Shown: in pieces, positions 53,645 to 62,541 of the stretch
Layout of the letters: each line of letters starts with the position of its first letter
How positions within the stretch are numbered: position 1 is the first letter of the stretch
Assembly (NCBI RefSeq): GCF_004118325.1
Contig: NZ_RDFA01000009.1
Coordinates: forward strand, 1-64,000
Source of the DNA: Halorientalis pallida
GTDB taxonomy: Archaea > Halobacteriota > Halobacteria > Halobacteriales > Haloarculaceae
DNA: 64,000 nucleotides
Direction: 5' to 3'
The notes under the pieces: generated by a model
The model's database searches: none
What the model was told of the DNA's origin: nothing
What the model saw: only the letters and a program-made list of their open reading frames with translations
Position numbers and translations under genes: made by a program

Positions 53645-54082
53645 ATGCTGATGGGGCAGTCGGTGCATAACGGGTCTGTGGGCCAGGATCACCAGGGAAC
53701 GGAGCGTGTGACTCCCCGGACCACGCTGGATGGGTGGCGTCGGACGGGCGATTCCCTCCCAGAGTTCGACGATCTCACGTGGATGCTCGACGTACTGGCA
53801 CATCCCTATCGTCGTGCGGTGATCGCGGTCCTGCGGGACGGCGAGTGGCTCTCTATCGACGTTCTCACACGGGCGGTCCTGGCCCGGTGCGACGCGGCCA
53901 CGGCCGGTGACGACCGACCGCCGCTGGAGACGATTCGGCTCCAGCTCCACCACACCCACCTGCCGAAGCTCGACGCTGCGGACGTGATCACGTACGACGC
54001 TGCGGACAGGCGAGCCGTCTGTACCGTCGAGGACGACCGGTTCCGCCGTCTGCTCGACGACGCGCTCTTCGTCGACCGCTAG
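53645..54082 (+). CDS. Winged-helix regulator (DUF7344-like)
   Basis: The 145-residue protein has a short disordered N-terminus. A winged-helix fold follows with LTWMLDVLAHPYRRAVIAVLRDGEW, LQLHHTHLPKLDAADVITYD and FRRLLDDALFVDR. The fold is the same as the C-terminal domain of the GAF regulator at 9658-10530 ('HHxHLPKLxxAxVIxYD'). It stands alone without a sensor domain. An alternative start is the ATG at 53651. The GTGCA-type inverted repeat upstream is a candidate operator. Confidence 0.82.
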   Translation: MLMGQSVHNGSVGQDHQGTERVTPRTTLDGWRRTGDSLPEFDDLTWMLDVLAHPYRRAVIAVLRDGEWLSIDVLTRAVLARCDAATAGDDRPPLETIRLQLHHTHLPKLDAADVITYDAADRRAVCTVEDDRFRRLLDDALFVDR

Positions 54083-54468
54083 ACGAGCCCGAAGATGTTG
54101 TTCAGGGCGAAGGCCAAGACCGCGAAGAATCCGAAGTGCAACAGTGTGAGCGGGAGTGCCGACGACCACTTCAGACGGTAGACGTAGCTAATGGCGATGG
54201 CGTCGGCGGCAAGCGTCGAAAGGGCTGCGATGCCGACTCCGAGACTCGGTGAGATGGGCCCGACGCCCTGTACCCCCCACCGGCCGAGCAACAGCGAGGT
54301 GAGCGCCGGGGCGGGGGCGACGTAGGCGGCGCGTTGGCTCGGCACGTCGCCGATGAAGAAGGTCGCCGCCAGGTGGAGGGTGACGGCGTAGAAGGCGGCG
54401 AGAAGCAGGAAGGTCACGACGATTGCCAGCGGCCCACCACCCGTCACGTCGACCTGTAGCGGTAGCAT
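54079..54468 (-). CDS. Haloarchaeal membrane protein, four helices
   Basis: The 129-residue protein has an extracellular-type start (MLPLQVDVTGGGPLAIVVTF) and four hydrophobic helices (about 12-38, 50-64, 75-96, 103-125). Short polar loops include YRLKWSS. The family is probably a conserved haloarchaeal one (DUF7473 type), with no known function. Its stop overlaps the stop of the convergent HTH gene by 4 bp. Confidence 0.75.
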   Translation of the reverse strand: MLPLQVDVTGGGPLAIVVTFLLLAAFYAVTLHLAATFFIGDVPSQRAAYVAPAPALTSLLLGRWGVQGVGPISPSLGVGIAALSTLAADAIAISYVYRLKWSSALPLTLLHFGFFAVLAFALNNIFGLV

Positions 54469-54504
54469 ACCCGCGCTTGGTGTGGCGCGGGTATGTAGCC
54501 TGCG

Positions 54505-55068
54505 CTATCCGTCGAGGAGGCCGAGTTCTTCGAGCCGGGAGACGATCCGGTCGACGGCTTCCTCGGCGTCTTCGGGCTGCTTGCCGCCCGTGATCACGAG
54601 CTTGCCCGAGCCGAAGAGGAGCGCGACCACGTCGGGGTCGTCCAGCCGGTAGACCAGTCCGGGGAACTGCTCGGGCTCGTACTCGATGTTCTCCAGTCCG
54701 AGGCCGATGGCGATGGCGTTGAGGTTGAGGTTGCGGCCGAGGTCGGCAGAGGTGACGATGTTCTGCACGACGATCTCGGGGTCCTCGTCGACCTGGATGT
54801 TCAGATCACGCAATTTGTCGAAGACGATCCGCAGGCTCTCGTGCACGTCGTCCGTGCTCTTCGCGCCCGTACAGACGATCTTTCCCGACCGGAAGATGAG
54901 TGCCGCCGACTTGGGCTCCTGGGTCCGGTAGACGAGACCAGGGAACTGCTCGGGGTCGTAATCCGCCCCCTCCAGGTCCATTGCCACGCTCTGGAGGTCC
55001 AGCTCCTGCCCGATGCCGGTCGAGGCGACGACGTTCTCAATATTGATTGTTTCCTTGGGGTCAACCAT
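54505..55068 (-). CDS. tbp: TATA-box binding protein
   Basis: The 187-residue TBP has two direct repeats of ~90 residues. Each contains the saddle motif EQFPGLVYR (residues ~41-49 and ~132-140) and the sequence SGKIVCTGAKS or SGKLVITGGKQ. It is the general transcription factor that recognises TATA boxes with TFB. It is of normal archaeal length with an acidic surface. Haloarchaea often have several TBPs, and this one looks like the canonical TbpE-type copy. An AT-rich promoter region precedes it. Confidence 0.97.
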   Translation of the reverse strand: MVDPKETINIENVVASTGIGQELDLQSVAMDLEGADYDPEQFPGLVYRTQEPKSAALIFRSGKIVCTGAKSTDDVHESLRIVFDKLRDLNIQVDEDPEIVVQNIVTSADLGRNLNLNAIAIGLGLENIEYEPEQFPGLVYRLDDPDVVALLFGSGKLVITGGKQPEDAEEAVDRIVSRLEELGLLDG

Positions 55069-55085
55069 GTCTCGACTTAAAGCAC

Positions 55086-55104
55086 GTATTTAAGGTTTAT
55101 AAAG
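55086..55104 (-). promoter_or_regulatory. TATA region of tbp
   Basis: The 19-bp stretch is GTATTTAAGG plus GTTTATAAAG on the plus strand. Two overlapping TATA-like cores (TTTAAG-type and TTATAA-type) lie 18-36 nt upstream of the ATG at 55068. Either could serve; the distance favours the part centred near 55095. Confidence 0.5.
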
Positions 55105-55232
55105 CTTGGTACCTGTCGATGATAGGTCGCTGTGCTTACCAGTCTCGGCGGGGGGCCTCACGGTCGCTCGGTTCGGCGGCGTGGGCGCGCCCGACCGGAA
55201 GGCGTATAGGCCACAGGCGGGCACCTACGGGC

Positions 55233-56240
55233 GTGTACCTGCTGGAACTGGCCGGCGAGGACGACGCCTTCGCCGTGCGGGAGGCCGCGGCCGTCGCGAC
55301 GGACGTGGCCCGGCTCGCACCGGGCCTGGCGACGGCGCGCGGCGTCGACGCGCGGACACGCGGGCTCGCCTACACCCACCGCGCAAGCGAGTACGTCGGC
55401 CGGACCGACCCCGACGTGGCGAGCGCCCGGGCGTTGCTTTCGGCTGCCACCGTCGAGCGCTCGGGGACGGTCGCGGTTCGCGCCCGCGACGTGCGTGGCC
55501 GCTCCAGCGTCGATACGCAGGCGGCCGAGCGGGAACTCGGCGCCGTCCTCGTGGACCGCGGGTTCGCGGTCGACCTCGACGACCCCGACCACGAACTCCG
55601 GGCGGTATTCTCCACCGACGCGTGCGCGCTGGGGTGGCTCGCGTTCGAGAGCGTCCGTGACTTCGGCGACCGCCAGCCGACCGACCGCCCTTTCTTCCAG
55701 CCCGGGAGTATGGACCCGCTCCTGGCCCGTGCCCTGGCGAACGTCGCGGGTGCGGGGCCCGAAGCGACGATCCTGGACCCGATGTGTGGCACCGGCGGCG
55801 GCCTGATCGAGGCCGGGCTAGTCGGGGCGGACGTGCTGGGCGTCGACGCCCAGTCGAAGATGGTCCGTGGCGCGGCCGAGAACCTCGGGCACTGCCTCAC
55901 GCCCGCACGGTCGGCCGAGGGCCTGCCCGACCCGGGGAGCTGGCACACGGTTCGCGGGGACGCGACGGCGCTTCCCCTCCCCGACGACGCGGTCGACGGC
56001 GTGGTCTTCGACGCACCCTACGGCCGCCAGTCGAAGATCGCTAACCAGCCACTCGACGATCTCGTGACCGGCGCGCTCGCGGAGGCCTGCCGGGTCGCCC
56101 CGCGAGCCGTCGTCGTCGCCGACCGGGCCTGGGACGACGCCGCCCGCGAGGCCGGCTGGCGCGTGACCGATCGGTTCGAGCGCCGCGTCCATCGCTCGCT
56201 GACCCGGCACGTCCTCGTGCTGGCTCGCGCCGACCGCTGA
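55233..56240 (+). CDS. tRNA (guanine-10) N2-methyltransferase-like protein (Trm-G10/Trm11 type)
   Basis: The 335-residue protein starts with a GTG (VYLLELAGEDDAFAVREAAAV). The N-terminal THUMP-like region (about 1-155) leads to a Rossmann methyltransferase domain: DPMCGTGGGLIEAG for SAM, FFQPGSMDPLLARALANVAG, and the motif IV equivalent FDAPYGRQSKIAN. Trm-G10 enzymes have D-P-P-Y there; here it is DAPYG. The likely product is N2-(di)methylguanosine-10 in tRNA. It is divergent from tbp. No ATG start fits the domain. Confidence 0.87.
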   Translation: MYLLELAGEDDAFAVREAAAVATDVARLAPGLATARGVDARTRGLAYTHRASEYVGRTDPDVASARALLSAATVERSGTVAVRARDVRGRSSVDTQAAERELGAVLVDRGFAVDLDDPDHELRAVFSTDACALGWLAFESVRDFGDRQPTDRPFFQPGSMDPLLARALANVAGAGPEATILDPMCGTGGGLIEAGLVGADVLGVDAQSKMVRGAAENLGHCLTPARSAEGLPDPGSWHTVRGDATALPLPDDAVDGVVFDAPYGRQSKIANQPLDDLVTGALAEACRVAPRAVVVADRAWDDAAREAGWRVTDRFERRVHRSLTRHVLVLARADR

Positions 56241-56289
56241 ACCGTGCACGGGATTAACAAGGACCGGTGACGATGGTGGAGTCGAAGGG

Positions 56290-56430
56290 ATGCCACTGAC
56301 CGAACCGGTACCGGACACGGATCCCTACTACGAGTGTCTGGACTGTGATCAGCGCATCACCGAGGAAGTCGACGACCGGCTCTGTCCCGACTGCGGTGGG
56401 TATCTGGAGGATTTGACGGTGCCGCGCTGA
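56290..56430 (+). CDS. Rubrerythrin-like zinc-ribbon microprotein
   Basis: The ATG at 56290 encodes 46 residues: MPLTEPVPDTDPYYECLDCD, then CPDCGGYLEDLTVPR. The ECLDCDQRI and LCPDCGG pairs form a single rubredoxin/rubrerythrin-type zinc ribbon. It is one of the abundant haloarchaeal CPxCG microproteins (DUF7129-like). It lies alone between the tRNA methyltransferase and the KaiC-like gene. Confidence 0.82.
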   Translation: MPLTEPVPDTDPYYECLDCDQRITEEVDDRLCPDCGGYLEDLTVPR

Positions 56431-56575
56431 CCACCGCGGCAGTGCAGTCGCGGTGGTCGGTGACGGGCGCGGCAGCACGCCGTGATCGTCGGCTCTGAAC
56501 AGCCACGGGTAGTCGGCCGTGAGTCTCAGTGACTGAAATCGGGCGGGAAAGTACATCTCCGGTGGCGGTCTACTG

Positions 56576-58046
56576 ATGGCCATGACAGAGCGTTCGCTGG
56601 CGCGGGTGAGTTCGGGTATTCCCGGACTCGACGAGATTCTCCACGGTGGGTTCGTCTCGGGGCGACACTACCTGATCCGTGGCCCGCCCGGGACGGGCAA
56701 GACGATCCTCGGGTTTCACTTCCTGACGGCCGGGGGCGACGACGAGACGGCGCTCGTGATCAACATCGAGGAGTCGACCAGCGACGTGCAGGCAAACGCC
56801 GGGACACTGGGGTTCGACCTCGACGGCGTCGAGACGCTGGATCTCTCGCCGGAGTCGTCGTTTTTCGGTGAAGACGGGTCCTACGACGTGTTCGCACCCA
56901 ACGAGGTCGAGCGTGATCCAGTGACCGAACGGATCCGTGAACGCGTCGACGCGGTGGACCCCGACCGCGTGTTCGTCGATCCACTCACCCAGTTGCGCTA
57001 CCTCGCGCCCGACGAGTACCAGTTCCGCAAGCAGACCCTATCCTTCATGCGCTATCTCAAGGACGGTGGTGCGACGGTGCTGTACACCGCCCAGCAGACG
57101 CCGACGAGTTCGGACGTGGACCTGCAGTTTCTGAGCGACGGCATCGTCGAACTCGACCACGAGGACGATCGCCGGACGCTCTCGGTACCGAAGTTCCGCG
57201 GGTCCGACCGGGAGGGCGGGACCCACTCGCTCCGGATCGACGGCGACGGCCTGACGGTGTTCCCCGAACTGGTTCCCGAAGACTACAGTCAGACGGTCAG
57301 GGAGGAGACGATCACCTCGGGCGTCCCGGCACTGGACTCGCTGCTGGGTGGCGGCCTCGAACGCGGGACGACGACGGCCATCAGCGGCCCGACCGGCGTG
57401 GGCAAGACGACAACCGGCGCGCTGTTCGCAGAGGGCGCCGCCAGCCGCGGCGAGCGCACCGCGATCTATCTGTTCGAGGAGAGTCGCGCCATCTTCACGC
57501 GCCGACTGGAGTCGATCGGCGTTCCGATCTCGAAGATGGAACGGGGGGGGGACGCTCACGCTCGAACAGGTCGAGCCCCTGGCACAGTCGGCCGAGGAGT
57601 TCGCCCAGCGCGTTCGGCGCGAGGTCGAGGAAAACGGCACCGAGGTGGTGATGATCGACGGGATCGACGGCTACACCCTCTCGATCCAGGGCGAACAGAC
57701 GGCGCTCAGACGCAAGCTCCACGCGCTCTGTCGGTATCTCAAGAACGTGGGCGTGACCGTGATCCTCGTCGACGAGGTCGACGGCGTCACCGGCGAGTTC
57801 CAGGCGACCGACGCTGGCATCAGCTACCTGGCGGACAACGTCCTCTTCCTGCGGTACCACGAGATCAACGGGGAACTCCGGAAGGCCATCGGCGTCCTGA
57901 AAAAGCGGCTCAGCGACTTCGAGAACGCGCTCCGGGCGTTCGAGATCACGGGCGACGGTGTGGTCGTGGGCGACCACCTCTCGGGGCACCAGGGCGTGTT
58001 GCGTGGAACGACCACCACGCAGGACCGGGGACCGCATGACGAGTGA
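56576..58046 (+). pseudogene. Double-domain KaiC-like ATPase, frameshifted in a G9 tract
   Basis: Two KaiC/RecA domains are present. The first has SSGIPGLDEILHGGFVSGRH with Walker A GPPGTGKT (residues 36-43), VINIEESTSDVQANAG and VFVDPLTQLRYL. The second has SGVPALDSLLGGGLERGTTT, Walker A GPTGVGKTT and AIYLFEESRAIFTRRL. The frame breaks at a run of nine G (57543-57551). With eight G the sequence would continue MERGGTLTLEQVEPLAQSAEE in the frame that ends at 58046. The product is truncated or mis-translated as written. The downstream kinase starts inside its final codons, so they form one unit of the KaiC-histidine kinase type common in haloarchaea. Confidence 0.85.
57543..57551 (+). repeat. 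G9 homopolymer tract in the KaiC-like gene
   Basis: Nine consecutive G residues follow ATGGAAC. Eight would keep the reading frame. Tracts of this length are prone to slippage and also to sequencing error. Confidence 0.95.
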
Positions 58047-60234
58047 CGCCGGCTTCACGCACGGCGTCACGACGGACGACGAGGCCCGGATCCGCCTCCT
58101 CGTCGCGGACCGACGCAACCGCGAACTGCTGAGCGACTGGCTGGCGGAGGCCTACAGGGGACAGGTCGGGACCGACCCCGACGGCGGGTTCGACCTCTGT
58201 GTCCTCGACGCGGCGTCGTTCGCCCGGCACCGCGAGTGGCTCCGGGAGCGGAAAGAGGGCGCTCATCCGGTCTTCCTGCCGGCGTTGCTGGTCAGCAACG
58301 AGCCGCCCAGCGAAGAGCTCGACCCGTCGGCGTGGTCGTCGATCGACGGCCTGTACGTCATCGACGAGATCGTCTCGGTCCCGGTCGAGAAGTCGGTACT
58401 GTACCGCCGGCTGGAGAACCTGCTCGAACGCCGTCGGCTCTCACAGCGACTCTCCGGTCGGCTGGAGCGCTCACGCGAGCGGTTTCGGACGCTGTTCGAC
58501 GGAACACCCGACCCCGTGTTCGTCCTCTCGACGGACTCGACGATTCAATACGTCAACGACGCCTTCTGCGAGCAGTTCGACCTGACTCGCGAGACGGCAC
58601 TCGACGGCTCGCTGGGCGATCTGTCGGCGTTCCCGACCGAGACGGCGACCACCGTCGAGGGCGAGGTGGCGACCATGCTCGACGGGCGGGAGACGGGCCC
58701 CGAGACGGTCACCTACCGAGGGCCCGACGGAACCGAACGGTTCGCCGAGATCACGGTCAACAGCATCGACGCCGGCGACCGCGACGACGCGGTCGTCATC
58801 ATGCGGGACGTGACCGAGCGCCGCAAACGCGAGCGGGAACTCGAAGAGAGCGAGACGCGATTCCGGGCGGTCTTCGAGAACGCGCACGACGGTCTCCTGA
58901 TCGCCAACGATGACGGCCGGTGTTTCGACGCGAACCCCGCCGCCGCGGACCTGCTCGGCGTCGACCGCGACGAGCTGATCGGGATGTCGATCGCCGACTT
59001 CGCGCCGCCGGACTTCGACTTCGAGGCGGCATGGCAGCGGTTCCAGGAGAGCGACCGACAGCGGGGCGAGTTCCCGCTGGTCCGGGCCGACGGCGAGGAA
59101 CGCGTCGTCGAGTTCAGCGCGACCACGGACATCCTGCCGGGGCGGCACCTCTCGGCGTTGCGGGACGTGACCGAGCGCAAAGAGATGGAGGCCCAGCTCC
59201 GCGAGAGCGAACAGCGGTTCAACCAGATCGCCGACAGCGTCCACGAGGTCATCTGGATGACCGACCCGACGACGGACGAACTGGTGTATCTCAGCCCCGG
59301 CTTCGGCGAACTCGTCGACCGGAGCGGTCCCGCCGTCGGCGACGACCCCGTGGGCTTTCTCGACGCGGTCCATCCAGACGACCGCAGGCGCGTCCGCGAC
59401 TGGATGCTCACCGTCCACGACCCCGACGACGACGCCGACAGTTACAGCATCGAACACCGCATCCAGCGACCCGACGGGACCGTCCGCTGGGTCGAGACCG
59501 ACGCCTACCCCGTCCGGGACGAGGACGGCGTCACCCGGCGGTACGTCGGCATCATCGACGACATCACCGAGTTGAAAGCGCGCGAGCGGGAACTGACGGC
59601 CCAGAACGAACGCCTCGACCGGTTCGCGACACTCGTCTCCCACGACCTGCGAAACCCCCTTCAGGTCGCCGTCTCGCGGGTCGACGCCGCGCGAACCGTC
59701 GCCGACCCCGACGGCGAGGTCGACGACCACCTCGACACTACCGCCGGCAGTCTCGACCGGATGGACCGCCTCATCGACGACGTGCTGACCCTGGCCCGCG
59801 AAGGCCAGTCCGATACCGACCCCGAACCGGTCGCGCTCTCGACGGCGAGCGACCGGGCGTGGGAGTGCGTCGAGCGGACCGACGCGACGCTGACGGTCGC
59901 CGAGGACGCCCGCATCCGCGCCGATCCGGACCGGATCGTCACGCTCCTGGAGAACTTCTTTCGCAATGCGGTCGAGCACGCCGGCGGGCCCGTCTCGGTC
60001 ACCGTCGGCGCCCTCGAATCCGGGTTCTACGTCGCGGACGACGGCCCCGGCATCCCCGAAGACGAACGCGACGTGGTGACCGAACTGGGGTACTCGACCT
60101 CCGACGACGGGACCGGGTTCGGCCTCGCAATCGTCCGGGAGATCGCAAAGGCCCACGGCTGGGAGTTGACAGTCACCGAGAGCGACGAAGGCGGCGCGCG
60201 CTTCGAGTTCACCGGCGTCGGCCGGCTCGACTGA
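58036..60234 (+). CDS. Histidine kinase with receiver-like N-terminus and three PAS domains
   Basis: The 732-residue protein begins with a receiver-like alpha/beta domain (about 15-135: RIRLLVADRRNRELLSDWLAE, FDLCVLDAASF). Three PAS domains follow (LFDGTPDPVFVLSTDSTIQYVND; VFENAHDGLLIANDDGRCF; ADSVHEVIWMTDPTTDELVY). The HisKA motif FATLVSHDLRNPLQVAVSRV and the HATPase (NFFRNAVEHAG, DDGPGIPE, GTGFGLAIV) complete it. The ATG at 58036 lies inside the last codons of the KaiC-like gene (11-bp overlap), so translation is coupled to it. It is soluble. Confidence 0.9.
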   Translation: MTSDAGFTHGVTTDDEARIRLLVADRRNRELLSDWLAEAYRGQVGTDPDGGFDLCVLDAASFARHREWLRERKEGAHPVFLPALLVSNEPPSEELDPSAWSSIDGLYVIDEIVSVPVEKSVLYRRLENLLERRRLSQRLSGRLERSRERFRTLFDGTPDPVFVLSTDSTIQYVNDAFCEQFDLTRETALDGSLGDLSAFPTETATTVEGEVATMLDGRETGPETVTYRGPDGTERFAEITVNSIDAGDRDDAVVIMRDVTERRKRERELEESETRFRAVFENAHDGLLIANDDGRCFDANPAAADLLGVDRDELIGMSIADFAPPDFDFEAAWQRFQESDRQRGEFPLVRADGEERVVEFSATTDILPGRHLSALRDVTERKEMEAQLRESEQRFNQIADSVHEVIWMTDPTTDELVYLSPGFGELVDRSGPAVGDDPVGFLDAVHPDDRRRVRDWMLTVHDPDDDADSYSIEHRIQRPDGTVRWVETDAYPVRDEDGVTRRYVGIIDDITELKARERELTAQNERLDRFATLVSHDLRNPLQVAVSRVDAARTVADPDGEVDDHLDTTAGSLDRMDRLIDDVLTLAREGQSDTDPEPVALSTASDRAWECVERTDATLTVAEDARIRADPDRIVTLLENFFRNAVEHAGGPVSVTVGALESGFYVADDGPGIPEDERDVVTELGYSTSDDGTGFGLAIVREIAKAHGWELTVTESDEGGARFEFTGVGRLD

Positions 60235-60235
60235 G

Positions 60236-61246
60236 TCACTGGGCCTGTGCCAGCTTCGACAGCAGGTGGGAGACGTGCAGGCGTTCGTTGGTACCGTCTT
60301 TCAGGTCCATGTCGATCTCGCCGGCGAGCCGGTGGAGTCGCGCCAGCCGGTCGGACTCGTACCGCGAGCGAGCGACGCGTAGCAGGTCTTCCATGACCTC
60401 TTCGCCGCTGTAGCCCTCGTCGACCAGCAGGTCGTCGAGTGTCTTCCGGGCGTCGGTGAAGTCGCCGGCCTCGGCGTCGTCGAGCATCTCCTCGACGCGG
60501 TCGTCGGTGCCGACCTCGCCCAGCGCCTCGTAGGCGGCCTCCATGGTGATCTCGCCCTCGGTCTCGGCGGTGGTCTGGGCCGAAAGCAGGGCCGTCCGGA
60601 GGTCGCCGTCGGCGTAGCCGGCGACGTACTCCAGGCCGTCGGCGCCGTATTCGACACCCTCGGCCTCGACGACCGACCGGAGGACGGAGACGATCTCGTC
60701 GTGTCTCGGCGCGCGCACGGGGACGGGGAAACACCGCGAGCGGATCGGCGGGATCAGTGCCGACGGCTGGCGGGTCGCGATGACGAACTGTGTGGTCTCG
60801 TAGTACTTCTCCATCACGCGGCGCAGCGCCTGCTGGAAGTCCTCGCGGATCGACTCGGCGTTGTCGAGCAGGATCGTCTTGTACTCGCCCGAGACCGGCG
60901 AGTAGCTGGCCGACTCCTTGAGGACGTGGTTGATGAGGTCGGCCTTCGAGGAGTTGCGGCGGCGCTTGGGCGTGATGAAGGATGCGAAGCGTGGGTCCTC
61001 GCTCACCTCCTTTTTCGTCATCCCGAAGAAGTCGTCGACGTTGATCTCCACGAAGTCGTTGTCGGGGTCGGCGTGGGTCTCGCGGGCCAGCGCGCGCACG
61101 GCGGCAGTCTTGCCACTGCCACGCGGGCCGTGGACGACCAGGTTGAGCGGTTCGTCGACCGCCCGCCACAGCGACTCGCGGACCCCGGACTGTGGGAGAT
61201 CGTCGATCTCCGGCGCGTGCACCTCGGTCCACAGGGGGGCATCCAT
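60236..61246 (-). CDS. rfcC: Second replication factor C small subunit, degenerate Walker B
   Basis: The 336-residue AAA+ protein has Walker A GPRGSGKTAA and keeps the SRC motif IPPIRSRCFPVPV and the collar domain. Its Walker B reads TILLDNAESIRED, so the catalytic Glu of the DEAD motif (FLDEADS in the other subunit) is Asn. The N-terminal RFC box is also reduced (LWTEVHAPEIDDLPQSG). The extra segment FFGMTKKEVSEDPRFASFIT ... KRRRNSSKADLINHVLKE is not in the first subunit. Haloarchaea have two divergent small subunits, and this one probably plays a structural or regulatory part in the clamp loader. The start is the ATG at 61246. Confidence 0.9.
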   Translation of the reverse strand: MDAPLWTEVHAPEIDDLPQSGVRESLWRAVDEPLNLVVHGPRGSGKTAAVRALARETHADPDNDFVEINVDDFFGMTKKEVSEDPRFASFITPKRRRNSSKADLINHVLKESASYSPVSGEYKTILLDNAESIREDFQQALRRVMEKYYETTQFVIATRQPSALIPPIRSRCFPVPVRAPRHDEIVSVLRSVVEAEGVEYGADGLEYVAGYADGDLRTALLSAQTTAETEGEITMEAAYEALGEVGTDDRVEEMLDDAEAGDFTDARKTLDDLLVDEGYSGEEVMEDLLRVARSRYESDRLARLHRLAGEIDMDLKDGTNERLHVSHLLSKLAQAQ

Positions 61247-61318
61247 TTGCCTCGGCTTCGGGGACCGAGGGTAAGAATCGGTCGGTCGGCGGCCGCCCAA
61301 AAAGTGAACCGTGGGCCG

Positions 61319-62464
61319 TCAGGACTCCCCGTCGCCGCCGTTCCCGTTGCCGCCGTCTCCGCTGCCGTTCCCGTTGCCGTCGTCTCCGCTGCCGTTTTCG
61401 TCGCCCCCGTCCGCGCCGTTCTCACCGTCACCTTCGTCTTCGGCTCCGTTCCGTTCACCGCCGTCTGCGCCGTCCTCGTCGCCGTCTTCGGCCGCCTCGC
61501 CGTCGGCTCCGTCTCCGTCACCTTCGTCGGGTTCGTCCACATCGCCGGCATCGCCGTTCTCCCCTGCCGGTTCTTGCTCCCCGTCTTCGTCCTCGGGGGT
61601 GTCGACGTCGTCTTCGGGCGTCTCGTCGGCCTCGTCGGGCGTGACGTCGATATCCGGCGTTCCGGTCACGTCCTCGGGAGTGTCCGGTTCGGGCGTCCCC
61701 TCGTCACCGGGCGCCACCGGTTCGGGCGTCTCGGTCTCGGTTTCGGTCGTGGTCACGCCCGGGGAGTCGGTTATCGTGGTAGTCGTGGGCGTGTCCGTCG
61801 TCGTGGTAGTCGTGGGTGTGTCCGTCGTGGTTGTCGTATTGTTGGGCGTCGTCGTGGTGTCTTCGTCGTCGTCCTCCTCGAACTCTTCTTGGCCATCGCC
61901 ATCGCCATCGCCGTCGCCGTCGCCGTCACCATCGCCGTCGTCGATGGTCACGAACGCGCCGTCGAGGACCAGCGTGCCGTCGTCGCTCCTGTAGGGTGGG
62001 TCCTCGTCCCCGTCGCTGGTCACGTAGTCGAAGGTCTCGTTGTCGTTCGAGTCCCGGTGGGCCATTGCGATCAGGGTCTGATCGCTGTCGAGTTCGTCCT
62101 GGTCGAACTGTGCGCCCCGAACGTCGAACAGCCGGATCGTCACGTCCTCGTAGGTGCCGGATTCGAGGTACTCGGACACGCCGACGACGCTCCCGACCGC
62201 GTCACCGTCGAGGAGCCCCCGGTCGTGGATCACCACGTACCCGCCGTCGGGGAGGCGTACCTGCTCGACCGTGACCGTCTCGCCGTCGCTCTCCTGGTCG
62301 TCGAAGGTGACGCCCGGATCGTCCGGTGGTGTCTGCTGTGCGACCTGTGCGTTCTGGGCCGCCGAGGGACCGCTCGCGCCGGCGTTGACCGCCACCGCGC
62401 CGGCGACGCCGAGTCCCAGCACGACGACGACGGCGACCGTTGCCGCCAGGGTGCGCTGTGTCAT
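61319..62464 (-). CDS. Secreted DUF7282-like protein with mucin-like and acidic repeat tail
   Basis: The 381-residue protein begins with a signal peptide (MTQRTLAATVAVVVVLGLGV). One globular domain follows at about 45-165 (VTVEQVRLPDGGYVVIHDRG, TYEDVTIRLFDVRGAQFDQD, TLIAMAHRDSNDN), of the haloarchaeal DUF7282 type. Then come a Gly-Asp repeat (GDGDGDGDGDGD), a Thr/Pro-rich mucin-like stretch, and an Asp/Glu/Gly/Asn-rich tail. Cell-surface or extracellular location is likely; the function is unknown. The start is the ATG at 62464; the reading frame extends six codons upstream. Confidence 0.8.
   Translation of the reverse strand: MTQRTLAATVAVVVVLGLGVAGAVAVNAGASGPSAAQNAQVAQQTPPDDPGVTFDDQESDGETVTVEQVRLPDGGYVVIHDRGLLDGDAVGSVVGVSEYLESGTYEDVTIRLFDVRGAQFDQDELDSDQTLIAMAHRDSNDNETFDYVTSDGDEDPPYRSDDGTLVLDGAFVTIDDGDGDGDGDGDGDGDGQEEFEEDDDEDTTTTPNNTTTTTDTPTTTTTTDTPTTTTITDSPGVTTTETETETPEPVAPGDEGTPEPDTPEDVTGTPDIDVTPDEADETPEDDVDTPEDEDGEQEPAGENGDAGDVDEPDEGDGDGADGEAAEDGDEDGADGGERNGAEDEGDGENGADGGDENGSGDDGNGNGSGDGGNGNGGDGES
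61893..61940. repeat. Hexamer microsatellite encoding Gly-Asp repeats
   Basis: CCATCG and CCGTCG/CCGTCACC hexamers alternate across about eight units and encode (Gly-Asp)n in the surface protein on the minus strand. Hexamers keep the frame, so copy-number change only alters the linker length. Confidence 0.75.
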
Positions 62465-62474
62465 AGGCGTCGAA

Positions 62475-62488
62475 GTCTCCACGGAGAC
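62475..62488. promoter_or_regulatory. Perfect inverted repeat between TATA box and start of the DUF7282-like gene
   Basis: GTCTCC-AC-GGAGAC (6-bp arms, 2-bp loop) sits 11-24 nt upstream of the ATG at 62464. A TATA-like GATTTAATC on the minus strand (62491-62499) lies directly upstream of it. The overlap with the transcription start fits a repressor operator. Confidence 0.4.
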
Positions 62489-62541
62489 GCGATTAAATCA
62501 CGAGCACCGTTGCGGACCGATTTCGGCCCGCTAACAGCTGG

